From contig JAFVVS010000008.1 in NCBI GenBank assembly GCA_017502025.1, forward strand, positions 1-36,136: DNA of 36,136 nt, given 5' to 3'. Made by a program: the position numbers and the translations under genes. Within the stretch, counting starts at the first letter, position 1. Each line of letters starts with the position of its first letter. Source of the stretch: Alistipes sp. Its GTDB lineage: Bacteria > Bacteroidota > Bacteroidia > Bacteroidales > Rikenellaceae. This document shows positions 17,052 through 26,669 of the stretch, piece after piece. The notes beneath the pieces were generated by a model. That model was not told where the DNA came from, made no database searches, and worked only from the letters and a program-made list of their open reading frames with translations.

Positions 17052-17516
17052 CTACTTGTAGTCAAGGTACTCTTTTGTCCACTTTATCTCGTCGAACGAG
17101 TAGGTATGGGTGGTGCGCTGCATCTGCTTCTTCTTTTTGCCCTCCACAACTACCGCCTCGTCGTAGGATATGGTGATATTTTCGTCGCTAACCTCGTCGA
17201 GTGTAGCCAAAATCTTAACGCCGCTTTTGAGCAACACCTCCACGCTCTCGCCAACGAGCTTCTTGTACTGACGCACCAACTTCAACGGCTCGCCAATGCC
17301 TGCCGAAGCCACAGTCAAAGAGTAGTCCTCCTCATCCCTGTTGAACTTCTCTCCAATTGCGTGGTTGAGCATAGCGCAAGCATCAATCGAAACCGATGTG
17401 TCGCTGTCCAAAACAAGGTCGATGGTGTTGTCAGGTGTGATTGTGCAATCCACCACAAACATATCCGTACCCTTCAAAGCCTCCTCGGCTACTGCTACTA
17501 CTTCTTTGATATCCAT
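17052..17516 (-). CDS. rimP: Ribosome maturation factor RimP
   Basis: Assists assembly of the 30S ribosomal subunit. 154 residues, normal length. N-terminal alpha/beta domain with VVDCTITPDNTIDLVLDSDTSVSIDACAML split here as the strand-loop-strand region (22-51), the conserved YSLTVASAGIGEPLKLVRQY segment (62-81; equivalent of the family's S-SPG-RPL motif) and a C-terminal SH3-like domain (85-154). Upstream gene of rimP-nusA-infB, a near-universal bacterial order. A clear promoter lies at 17607-17638, and a hairpin followed by T residues lies in the leader. Confidence 0.93.
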   Translation of the reverse strand: MDIKEVVAVAEEALKGTDMFVVDCTITPDNTIDLVLDSDTSVSIDACAMLNHAIGEKFNRDEEDYSLTVASAGIGEPLKLVRQYKKLVGESVEVLLKSGVKILATLDEVSDENITISYDEAVVVEGKKKKQMQRTTHTYSFDEIKWTKEYLDYK

Positions 17517-17558
17517 ATAGTTGAGTGTTGTTTATTAGTCAATTTTCCTTTACAAAAA

Positions 17559-17581
17559 TGAGGGGACTCACTGTCCCCTCA
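17559..17581 (-). terminator. Terminator-like hairpin in the rimP leader
   Basis: TGAGGGGAC (17573-17581 read on minus) and GTCCCCTCA form a 9-bp stem with a 5-base loop; on the minus strand TTTTTGT follows. It is downstream of the rimP promoter, so besides ending the terminase transcript it could attenuate rimP-nusA-infB. Confidence 0.75.
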
Positions 17582-17606
17582 CCTCGCTCCTCTCTCATTT
17601 CGACTA

Positions 17607-17638
17607 CAAAAGTACACTTATATTTATAAATAACCAAA
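17607..17638 (-). promoter_or_regulatory. Promoter of rimP-nusA-infB
   Basis: On the minus strand: TTTG (17638-17635), 20 bases, TACTTTTG (17614-17607). Both elements and the spacing fit the Bacteroidetes promoter. The leader to the rimP ATG would be about 85 bases. Confidence 0.7.
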
Positions 17639-17662
17639 TTTTTTTATTGTTTTTTTAGCTTT

Positions 17663-19060
17663 TTATCTCACAAACGAAATCCTTGTGCGGAACGAATCTC
17701 TTGTTTCACGCTCGACAATGCCGGTTATAACATCCGCAGCATCGTGCCATCGGTTGGAGTGAAAGGTGCGACGATAGGTGGTGAGGTGGGTGTATAGATC
17801 TCGCCATCGCTGCTGCCAACCATGAGGGAAACGGAGCAGGTGTAGAGCCGTTGCCGAGTTCGAGAGGATGCGGGCCTCCTTGTTGCCCGACTGATGAAAC
17901 CACTCAACCTTTGTTGAGGGTGCCATACGCTGCACGGCACGGGCAAAACCTCGACCTCCGTTGTTGCTCTCGATGGCGGCTGTGCGGGTGCGATTTCGGC
18001 ACAGCATCTCCGCCACCTCTCGCTCCGTAACCTCCATAGGCTCACGGGAATAGACCGCATCGCAGATGTAGATTATACCGTCGGTATCCACCGCATAGCA
18101 GAGTGAGCAGAGATAGTCGTCGCCCGTGTCGGCAGTGTCGGTGTAGTTGCCATAGCGAACAATATCTCGTGGTAGGGTGTCGTACTCGCCAAATGAGTCG
18201 CCATATAGCAACCCTTCACGAGAGGAAGGGTGCCCCTGATACATACACTCAAAGCGTAGGGTGTCGAGGTTGCGCTTCTGTTTGAGAAGGTCGGCGGAGT
18301 GGCGCTCCTCCCACAACGCTTCGCCCGGATTGCGAGGGTCTATCTCGGAGGCCGGCGATGCCTTCAAAGCCTCGAAATTGAGATAGAGCCACTCGTTCTC
18401 GCCAACATCCTCCAAGTCGCTGAAACTCCGCAACTCACGGCACGGCTCCTTGCTCGTAATTGTGCCGATAAGGTCCTCTTCGTGCCAGCGGGTAAAGACT
18501 ATCAACTCACGGGAAAAATTGTGCATTCTGGTGCGTACAACCGAGGTGTACCACTCCCAGCAATTTTCACGAATTATGGGCGAATTTGCCTCCATCGCAT
18601 CCTTGTATAAATCGTCGAGAATGAAGCAATCGACACGGTTGCCCGTAAGCGATCCTTCACGACCCACCGAGAGAAGTGCGCCATCGTGTCCGATAATCTC
18701 CACCTCGTCGGCTGTGCGGATGTAATTTGCAGGTTTGGCACCCCTCTTTATGGTAGTATCGGGGAAGAGTTCGGCATATTCACGGCTCTCCAAAATGCGC
18801 TGTACTCGTCGATTAAATCGGGATGCCAATGAGCCTGAATATGAGGCTATTGCAATGCGCAGATTGGGGTCAAGCCCAAGCATATATGCAGGCAGTAGGG
18901 TGGTGGCTCCTACCGACTTTCCGTGTTGTGGCGGCATAGTTATGATTAGTCGTTTTATAACCCCCTTTGCGAAGGCGTCAAGTACCCGATAATAGACCGA
19001 ATGGAAGGGCTGAATCTCCAAAAACGGATAGATCTCGGTGGCAAATTTTGCGAACTCCAT
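17663..19060 (-). CDS. Phage-type large terminase (TerL), orphan
   Basis: A 465-residue protein with a complete terminase plan. ATPase domain: Walker A MPPQHGKS (42-49), Walker B CFILDDLYKD with D149/D150, and a coupling-type motif TRWHEEDL (190-197). RNase-H-like nuclease domain: acidic residues in YTDTADTGDDY (306-316), E363 in AAIESNNGGRGFA, and D440/D443 in HDAADVITG. TerL proteins pump DNA into phage heads and cut it. There is no portal, capsid, protease or tail gene beside it: the neighbours are a 105-residue gene 3 bases upstream, a divergent S24 repressor, and rimP. Nothing looks decayed. It may be a prophage remnant, a satellite element or a domesticated nuclease. Confidence 0.88.
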   Translation of the reverse strand: MEFAKFATEIYPFLEIQPFHSVYYRVLDAFAKGVIKRLIITMPPQHGKSVGATTLLPAYMLGLDPNLRIAIASYSGSLASRFNRRVQRILESREYAELFPDTTIKRGAKPANYIRTADEVEIIGHDGALLSVGREGSLTGNRVDCFILDDLYKDAMEANSPIIRENCWEWYTSVVRTRMHNFSRELIVFTRWHEEDLIGTITSKEPCRELRSFSDLEDVGENEWLYLNFEALKASPASEIDPRNPGEALWEERHSADLLKQKRNLDTLRFECMYQGHPSSREGLLYGDSFGEYDTLPRDIVRYGNYTDTADTGDDYLCSLCYAVDTDGIIYICDAVYSREPMEVTEREVAEMLCRNRTRTAAIESNNGGRGFARAVQRMAPSTKVEWFHQSGNKEARILSNSATALHLLRFPHGWQQRWRDLYTHLTTYRRTFHSNRWHDAADVITGIVERETRDSFRTRISFVR

Positions 19061-19063
19061 CGG

Positions 19064-19381
19064 CTACTCCTCCTCGATTAAAAAATTGATAAATCGCTTG
19101 AAGTCGAAGTCGTCGAGTATCACTCCCTCTTCGCCCTCGCAGAGAAAGTCCCACCACACTGCCGAAACATCGCAGATTGTGTCGTAGCGCTCGTAGTGGT
19201 TGCGGTAGTCGGGGCGACGACGATAGAGAATAAGCGAGGCTGTCAGACGCAAAATCTCGCCACACGCACCAACCGCTTCGACCACTCCCGTAAAGTAGCA
19301 GGGCGAGAGCAGTCGCCCCTTGATTTCGCTCGCCAAAGCGGCATAATCCTCGTCGGATAGTTTGTAAATAATTGAATTCAT
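19064..19381 (-). CDS. Small protein of unknown function, upstream of terL
   Basis: A 105-residue acidic protein, not recognised. It starts MNSIIYKLSDEDYAAL, has a middle hydrophobic/helical segment (VVEAVGACGEILRLTASLIL, 33-52), aromatic residues (Tyr, Trp) and a strongly acidic end (DDFDFKRFINFLIEEE). No DNA-binding motif, signal peptide or transmembrane segment is evident. It ends 3 bases before the terL start and is therefore in the same transcript. By position and size it could be a small-terminase-like partner or a regulator of TerL, but I see no sequence proof of either. Its promoter region is shared with the divergent S24 repressor. Confidence 0.7.
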   Translation of the reverse strand: MNSIIYKLSDEDYAALASEIKGRLLSPCYFTGVVEAVGACGEILRLTASLILYRRRPDYRNHYERYDTICDVSAVWWDFLCEGEEGVILDDFDFKRFINFLIEEE

Positions 19382-19411
19382 ATTAAAATTTTGTTAGAAG
19401 GTTAATAAAAA

Positions 19412-19456
19412 CTTGTTTTTATAGAAAAAAAAATGTAACTTTGCATTGCAAAGGTA
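19412..19456. promoter_or_regulatory. Divergent promoters with a shared palindromic operator
   Basis: Plus promoter: CTTG (19412-19415), 20 bases, TAACTTTG (19436-19443). Minus -7 box: TACCTTTG (19456-19449). The 15-bp palindrome CTTTGCATTGCAAAG (19439-19453; arms of 7, central T) overlaps both -7 boxes, so one bound repressor could block both transcripts. The minus -33 element is not clear. Confidence 0.7.
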
Positions 19457-19514
19457 ATTCAAAAAATGAATTTTGATACCGAGTTAAGTTCAAAAATTGT
19501 ATAAAAAGATTTGA

Positions 19515-20198
19515 ATGAAAAATATGGGAGAGCGATTAAAACTTATACGCAAGAGTTTGGGTTTGACGCAAGAGCAATTGGCTCAGCGACTTGGCGTCGG
19601 CAAGACCGCTTTGTCGATGATCGAAACGGGCAAGGCACGCCTCTCCACTCGTAATCGAAATATTCTTATTCAAGATTTGAATGTCAATCCTTCGTGGCTC
19701 GAAACGGGCAAGGGCGAGATTTTCAATGCCGACCCGGCTTTGACCGCCTCGTTTGGTCGTGGCTCGGAGATGCAGATGCCGTTGCAGTCGGTGCCGCTCT
19801 ACTCGATAGAGGCTACTGCGGGCTTGGTGCCGTTGTTCGAGCAGCGTGAGCAATGCACTCCTGTAAATTATATCCATATTCCGAACCTTCCGAAGTGCGA
19901 TGGTGCGGTATATGTTGCCGGCGACTCGATGTATCCTTTGTTGAAGAGTGGAGATATCGTGTTGTATAAGCAGTTGCACGACTTGGAGGATATCTTCTGG
20001 GGCGATATGTATCTGCTCTCGATGGATATTGATGGCGAGGAGTATGTTACTATAAAGTATATTCAGCGCTCGGAGCGTGAGGGTTATGTGCGCCTTGTGT
20101 CGCAGAATCCGCACCACGCTGACAAAGATGTGCAGATGAGTCGCATTCGTGCTATTGCGCTGGTGAAGGCGAGCATCCGTATGAACTCGATGAGGTAG
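19515..20198 (+). CDS. XRE-HTH / S24 peptidase repressor (LexA/CI-like)
   Basis: A 227-residue two-domain regulator. N-terminal XRE helix-turn-helix (5-60; GLTQEQLAQRLGVGKTALSMIE), linker, then an S24 self-cleaving domain: probable cleavage bond A102-G103 (EATAGL), nucleophile S138 in VAGDSMYP and general base K181 (TIKYI). The 35-residue gap from bond to serine is like that of LexA and lambda CI. Such proteins repress until RecA filaments trigger self-cleavage after DNA damage. It is divergent from the orf105-terL pair, with a palindrome over both -7 boxes, so autoregulation and damage-induced derepression of terL is the natural reading. It is not LexA itself by HTH type. Confidence 0.88.
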   Translation: MKNMGERLKLIRKSLGLTQEQLAQRLGVGKTALSMIETGKARLSTRNRNILIQDLNVNPSWLETGKGEIFNADPALTASFGRGSEMQMPLQSVPLYSIEATAGLVPLFEQREQCTPVNYIHIPNLPKCDGAVYVAGDSMYPLLKSGDIVLYKQLHDLEDIFWGDMYLLSMDIDGEEYVTIKYIQRSEREGYVRLVSQNPHHADKDVQMSRIRAIALVKASIRMNSMR

Positions 20199-20205
20199 AT
20201 AAAGT

Positions 20206-20390
<185 letters not shown>

Positions 20391-20431
20391 GCAAAACACA
20401 GAAAACAATAGACAAAACAATATATTTTTAA

Positions 20432-23611
<3,180 letters not shown>

Positions 23612-23653
23612 TTTCTTGTGATAAGCCGCAATCTGCGGCACATCGCTAAAAGT

Positions 23654-23703
23654 AATAGTCCTCGGGCTGTACGATTTAGTACTATCCCGAGGACTATTCT
23701 TTT
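23654..23703 (+). terminator. Intrinsic terminator after lacZ
   Basis: AATAGTCCTCGGG (23654-23666) and CCCGAGGACTATT (23686-23698) form a perfect 13-bp stem, with an inner GTAC/GTAC stem, then CTTTT. A smaller GCCGCA-ATC-TGCGGC hairpin precedes it. Confidence 0.92.
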
Positions 23704-23737
23704 GCGATGCACCACATCTCACGACTTCTGACAAGAA

Positions 23738-23855
23738 ATAGTGAGTAGTGAGTAGTTCTTAATCCCTAAACTCCCTAAACTCCCTAAACTCCCTAAATTC
23801 CCTATTACCCCTATTACCCCTATTACCCCTAACGCCCCTAACGCCTCTAATAATT
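23738..23855. repeat. GTGAGTA heptamers and CTCCCTAAA / CCCTATTAC 9-mers
   Basis: Short GTGAGTA array (to ~23757), then CTCCCTAAA units, then CCCCTATTA and CCCCTAACG units directly upstream of the sigma-54 promoter. No 26-bp core is present. No gene is seen between 23612 and 23916. Confidence 0.8.
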
Positions 23856-23861
23856 TCCCTC

Positions 23862-23878
23862 TTGGCACGCACTTTGCT
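23862..23878 (+). promoter_or_regulatory. Sigma-54 (RpoN) promoter
   Basis: TTGGCACG-CACT-TTGCT matches the -24/-12 consensus at every defined position, with 10 bases between GG (23864-23865) and GC (23876-23877). Expected transcription start is near 23889, 28 bases before the lipoprotein ATG. Confidence 0.82.
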
Positions 23879-23916
23879 CCTTCATCGGATGGTTTAACAC
23901 ATAAAAGATTTACACG

Positions 23917-24483
23917 ATGAAAAAGTTTATCCTTTCGTTTGCCGTTGTGGCACTTGTTTTTGGTGGTCTGTTGGCGTGTGGTGAGCAGACAAAGTGGAAC
24001 CGTGAGGAGCGTCAGGCTATGCGCAACCTCCTGCGTGATTATCGCAAGATGGTCTATCTGAACGATTTGAGCGAGGCGGAGTATATGCTCTTTACCGACG
24101 ATGTCATAGCCTCGGTCGAGGAGGCGTACCCCGTCTATACGACATTTGTCGAGATGCCTGCCGTGAATGATACGGTGCAGGTATATGTCGTGACGACCAT
24201 CGTCGAGCAGTTGGCTGCCGATGCCTCGAATATGCGTCACCTCTATCCCTATCGTGACCTCGTGTCGGCAAATATCCTGCCCGATGGTTTGAGTCGAGCG
24301 CAGCAAAATGCCTTCTATCAGTGCTTTGCCAATGCTGTGGATAACACCTACGCAACGCCCGAGCAGCTGGTGAATGCAATAGTTGCCGACACGGTGCAGA
24401 CCTCGCAGATAGCGCAGATGCAGGCGACCTGCGCCAACGAACTCTTCGGCTGGACAATAGAAATCATAGAGGTTGGCAATTAG
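23917..24483 (+). CDS. Putative lipoprotein of unknown function
   Basis: A 188-residue protein with a lipoprotein signal: hydrophobic core then GLLAC, lipidated cysteine at C21. The next residues (GEQTKW) lack a clear inner-membrane retention signal. The mature part is helical and acidic with no family I recognise (REERQAMRNLLRDYRKMVYL; AYPVYTTFVEMPAVNDTVQVYVV). It is monocistronic by appearance: a sigma-54 promoter in front, a 16-bp perfect stem-loop over its stop codon behind. Sigma-54 control means a dedicated enhancer-binding activator must switch it on, so it likely answers a specific signal such as envelope stress or nutrient state. Function unknown. Confidence 0.82.
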   Translation: MKKFILSFAVVALVFGGLLACGEQTKWNREERQAMRNLLRDYRKMVYLNDLSEAEYMLFTDDVIASVEEAYPVYTTFVEMPAVNDTVQVYVVTTIVEQLAADASNMRHLYPYRDLVSANILPDGLSRAQQNAFYQCFANAVDNTYATPEQLVNAIVADTVQTSQIAQMQATCANELFGWTIEIIEVGN

Positions 24484-24498
24484 CCAACCTCTATGATT
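24462..24498 (+). other. Stop-centred inverted repeat of the lipoprotein gene
   Basis: AATCATAGAGGTTGGC (24462-24477) and GCCAACCTCTATGATT (24483-24498) pair perfectly over 16 bp around AATTA; the TAG stop (24481-24483) is in the loop and first arm base. No T tract; it may terminate or stabilise the mRNA. Confidence 0.9.
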
Positions 24499-24598
24499 TA
24501 ATTAAAAATTAAAAATTAAAAATTCCTTTAATTGTCAATTGTCAATTATCAATTGTCAATTTGAGTTTCTCACTCCTCACTCCTCACTCCTCACTCTC
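24499..24598. repeat. Heptamer arrays (TTAAAAA, ATTGTCA, TCACTCC)
   Basis: Three successive arrays of different 7-bp units fill the convergent gap between the lipoprotein gene and the HsdR_N-like gene. Confidence 0.9.
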
Positions 24599-25033
24599 TT
24601 AAAACTCCTTTAAGCCTCGATATTTGCCGTCGGCATACTCGTAACAGTAGAGTTTTAGCCCGTTGGTCAGTAGGATATATCGTGCGCCAACAACGGCGTT
24701 GTAGCGTATGGCCTGCATCACCACTTCTTGGTCAATCGCCACCTCAGGGGCTTTGCACTCGACCAAAATATGGGGCTTGGCACACTCGTCAATAACCACT
24801 ATATCGGCTCTCTGGTGTTGTCCGTTGATATTTACAGGGTACTCCTGCGAGATGCGCAATTCGGGGATATGACGCTCCCTCACAAGCCACGCAATGGTGT
24901 GTTGGCGCACCCACTCCTCGGGAGTCAGCACCAGCCACTTTCCTCGTAGCGAGTCCCAGATATACTTAACCCCTTCCTCCTCCTTTGTTCGGGCGGAAAT
25001 GGCGGGAAATATGAGTTTTACATCCTCGGACAT
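24599..25033 (-). CDS. HsdR_N-type nuclease-fold protein
   Basis: A 144-residue protein resembling the N-terminal endonuclease domain of type I restriction HsdR, a small stand-alone family common in Bacteroidetes. The ATG at 25033 (MSEDVKL) is used; an upstream in-frame TTG at 25048 is less likely. Motifs: LTPEEWVRQH (36-45) and a PD-(D/E)xK-like core with D77 (RADIVVID), E92 and K94 (LVECKAP), then Q107 (MQAIRYN). No HsdM, HsdS or helicase is nearby, so this is not a restriction system; such orphans may act in DNA repair or have lost activity. It shares a control region with the divergent GH2-like gene. Function uncertain. Confidence 0.82.
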   Translation of the reverse strand: MSEDVKLIFPAISARTKEEEGVKYIWDSLRGKWLVLTPEEWVRQHTIAWLVRERHIPELRISQEYPVNINGQHQRADIVVIDECAKPHILVECKAPEVAIDQEVVMQAIRYNAVVGARYILLTNGLKLYCYEYADGKYRGLKEF

Positions 25034-25055
25034 AGTGTTTTTCTGCAAAAAGTCT

Positions 25056-25074
25056 TATCTTTGCCACAAAGATA
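25056..25074. promoter_or_regulatory. Back-to-back -7 boxes in one palindrome
   Basis: TATCTTTGCCACAAAGATA: TATCTTTG reads as a -7 box on the plus strand (25056-25063) and again on the minus strand (25074-25067). The starts at 25084 (+) and 25033 (-) lie at suitable distances. -33 elements are weak on both sides. Confidence 0.6.
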
Positions 25075-25083
25075 GTCAAAATT

Positions 25084-26373
25084 ATGAAGAGATACACACT
25101 TTTCTTTGCGATATTGTTCTCGGCGATTGCAGTGTCGGCACAATCTTCCTACGACCTCTCGGCTCGTGGTGTGGAGCCTGCACGCCCACGCCTTATACCT
25201 TATAATAATATGGCGGGTGCGCTCAAAGGCGACGCTTCGCAATCTCGCTTTGTGGCGGTGGTTGAGGAACCAACCCGTAGCGAGGGCGGAACATCCGCAA
25301 CCGTAACAACCCACTATGCACTCCCTGTTGCGTGGCTCAATCGCCAGGTGCTGTTGCGTGTGGGCTACGCCTCGTCGGCATACACCGTATATGTAAATGG
25401 CCGTGAGGTGGGCTTTGCTCCGTCGGGGGCGATGGGTGCCGAGTTCAACATCACAAAGGCTTCGAAAGAGGGTCGCAACGAGATATCCATTATGCTCGAT
25501 AAGTCGCTCTTGGCTAATAAGTTGTACGAGCCGAAGTCGCTGACAGTGGAGGGTATCGAGATCTTCTCGCAGCCTACCATCCGCATCCGAGATATCGCAG
25601 TCAAGACCACGCTCAACGAGCAGGGCGAGGGCGTTGCCGAGTTTGCAGTGCCTGTAAAGTGCGATGCGCTGAATCGCAAGGAGATGCGTATGCACTACGC
25701 TCTGCGACTCAACGATACTACGGTTGTGGCGGAGGGTTATCGTGAAATGGCTCTCGATATGCGCCGTGAGGATACTATTCGCTTTGCGTGTGTGGTGCCA
25801 GCCAAGGCGTTGTGGAGCGCAAAGAGTCCTACGATGTTGCGCCTTGACTTGGAGAGCCGTATCGACAACCGAATTGTCGAGTGTGTGAGCCGTAAGGTCG
25901 GCTTGCGAGAGCAGAAACTGCGCAATGGCAAACTCTATATCAACAACGAACTCATCTCGCCAAACCTTGCAGAGTGGGAGGCGATAAAGTCGCTCGACGA
26001 GGCGAAGAAATATGGCTACGACGGCATCGTCATAACCCTTGACCGAGGAGCAGAGCGAGTTATCGAGGAGTGTGCCGAGCGAGGTCTGTATGTGGTGGTG
26101 CGCACGCCTATCGACACCACGCTGTTGGGCGATGATATCCGTCGTGGCGGAAACCCGAGCAACGACCCGCAATGGAACGAGAGCTACCTCTGGCGCAATA
26201 GCCACGCACTCAACTCGGTAAAGGCGAATGCAGCCGTTATCGGCTACGCCATTGCGAAGGGTAAAACCTCGGGCTTGAATATCTACGACACCTATCTCTT
26301 GCTGAAATCGCTCGCACCAAACCACCTCGTAATCTACGAAGGTGCAAAAGGGGAGTGGGCAACGGACAAATAG
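25084..26373 (+). CDS. Exported GH2-like protein with a truncated, inactive barrel
   Basis: A 429-residue protein with signal peptide (1-19, ending VSA). Residues about 75-150 match a GH2 jelly-roll sugar-binding domain (LLRVGYASSAYTVYVNGREVGFAPSG in two strands, then AEFNITKASKEGRNEISIML), and about 165-280 an Ig-like domain. The rest resembles the first half of a GH2 barrel. Its NAAVIGYAIAKG segment aligns with [14 protein letters not shown] of the beta-galactosidase upstream, but the acid/base Glu is gone, and the chain stops just after VIYEGA, before the nucleophile strand. I infer a non-catalytic sugar-binding protein or a decayed enzyme; the frame is clean, with no frameshift seen. Confidence 0.75.
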   Translation: MKRYTLFFAILFSAIAVSAQSSYDLSARGVEPARPRLIPYNNMAGALKGDASQSRFVAVVEEPTRSEGGTSATVTTHYALPVAWLNRQVLLRVGYASSAYTVYVNGREVGFAPSGAMGAEFNITKASKEGRNEISIMLDKSLLANKLYEPKSLTVEGIEIFSQPTIRIRDIAVKTTLNEQGEGVAEFAVPVKCDALNRKEMRMHYALRLNDTTVVAEGYREMALDMRREDTIRFACVVPAKALWSAKSPTMLRLDLESRIDNRIVECVSRKVGLREQKLRNGKLYINNELISPNLAEWEAIKSLDEAKKYGYDGIVITLDRGAERVIEECAERGLYVVVRTPIDTTLLGDDIRRGGNPSNDPQWNESYLWRNSHALNSVKANAAVIGYAIAKGKTSGLNIYDTYLLLKSLAPNHLVIYEGAKGEWATDK

Positions 26374-26609
26374 GAGTTGAGAGTTGAGAGTTGAGAGGTT
26401 GAGAATAGTTAGGAATTAGGAGTTAGAAGTTAAAAACTTTAAGCGCACCTCTAACAACCTCTAACAGCCTCTAACAACCTCTAATCCTGTTGCGCCTTGA
26501 CCACACTCGGAGTTCCTAACCAAAAAAAAACTCTCAGCGCTCCCTTAATAGCCCTTAATAGCCATTACTAGCCCTTAATTTCGTTGCGCCTTGACCACCG
26601 TAGGAGTTC
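26374..26609 (+). repeat. GTTGAGA heptamers and two tandem composite elements (copies 5 and 6)
   Basis: GTTGAGA units (26375-26400) and AGGAATT/AGGAGTT units. Copy 5: AGCGCACC (from 26442), CCTCTAACAA 10-mers, core 26490-26515, A-run. Copy 6: AGCGCTCCC (from 26536), CCCTTAATAG 10-mers, core 26584-26609, A-run. The two units share order and core but have different array monomers. No gene is present in 26374-26669. Confidence 0.9.
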
Positions 26610-26615
26610 CCACAA

Positions 26616-26653
26616 CCACAAAAAAAGAGGTCCAAAGACCTCTTTTTTTGTGG
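26616..26653 (-). terminator. Bidirectional intrinsic terminator
   Basis: CCACAAAAAAAGAGGTC (26616-26632), CAAA loop, GACCTCTTTTTTTGTGG (26637-26653): a perfect 17-bp stem with T tracts on both strands, between convergent genes. Confidence 0.88.
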
Positions 26654-26669
26654 TAATGATACAAAAACT

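Noticed and set aside
17663-20198. Complete prophage
   Set aside because: No integrase, portal, capsid, tail or lysis gene, and housekeeping genes lie on both sides.
24599-25033. Type I restriction system
   Set aside because: Only an HsdR_N-sized protein is present; HsdM, HsdS and the helicase part are absent.
26440-26610. CRISPR array
   Set aside because: Units are 7-10 bp and contiguous, without unique spacers; no cas genes are present.
26490-26610. Integron attC-like sites
   Set aside because: The cores contain GCGCC and GGAGTTC but not the paired RYYYAAC/GTTRRRY ends, and there is no integrase or gene-cassette layout.
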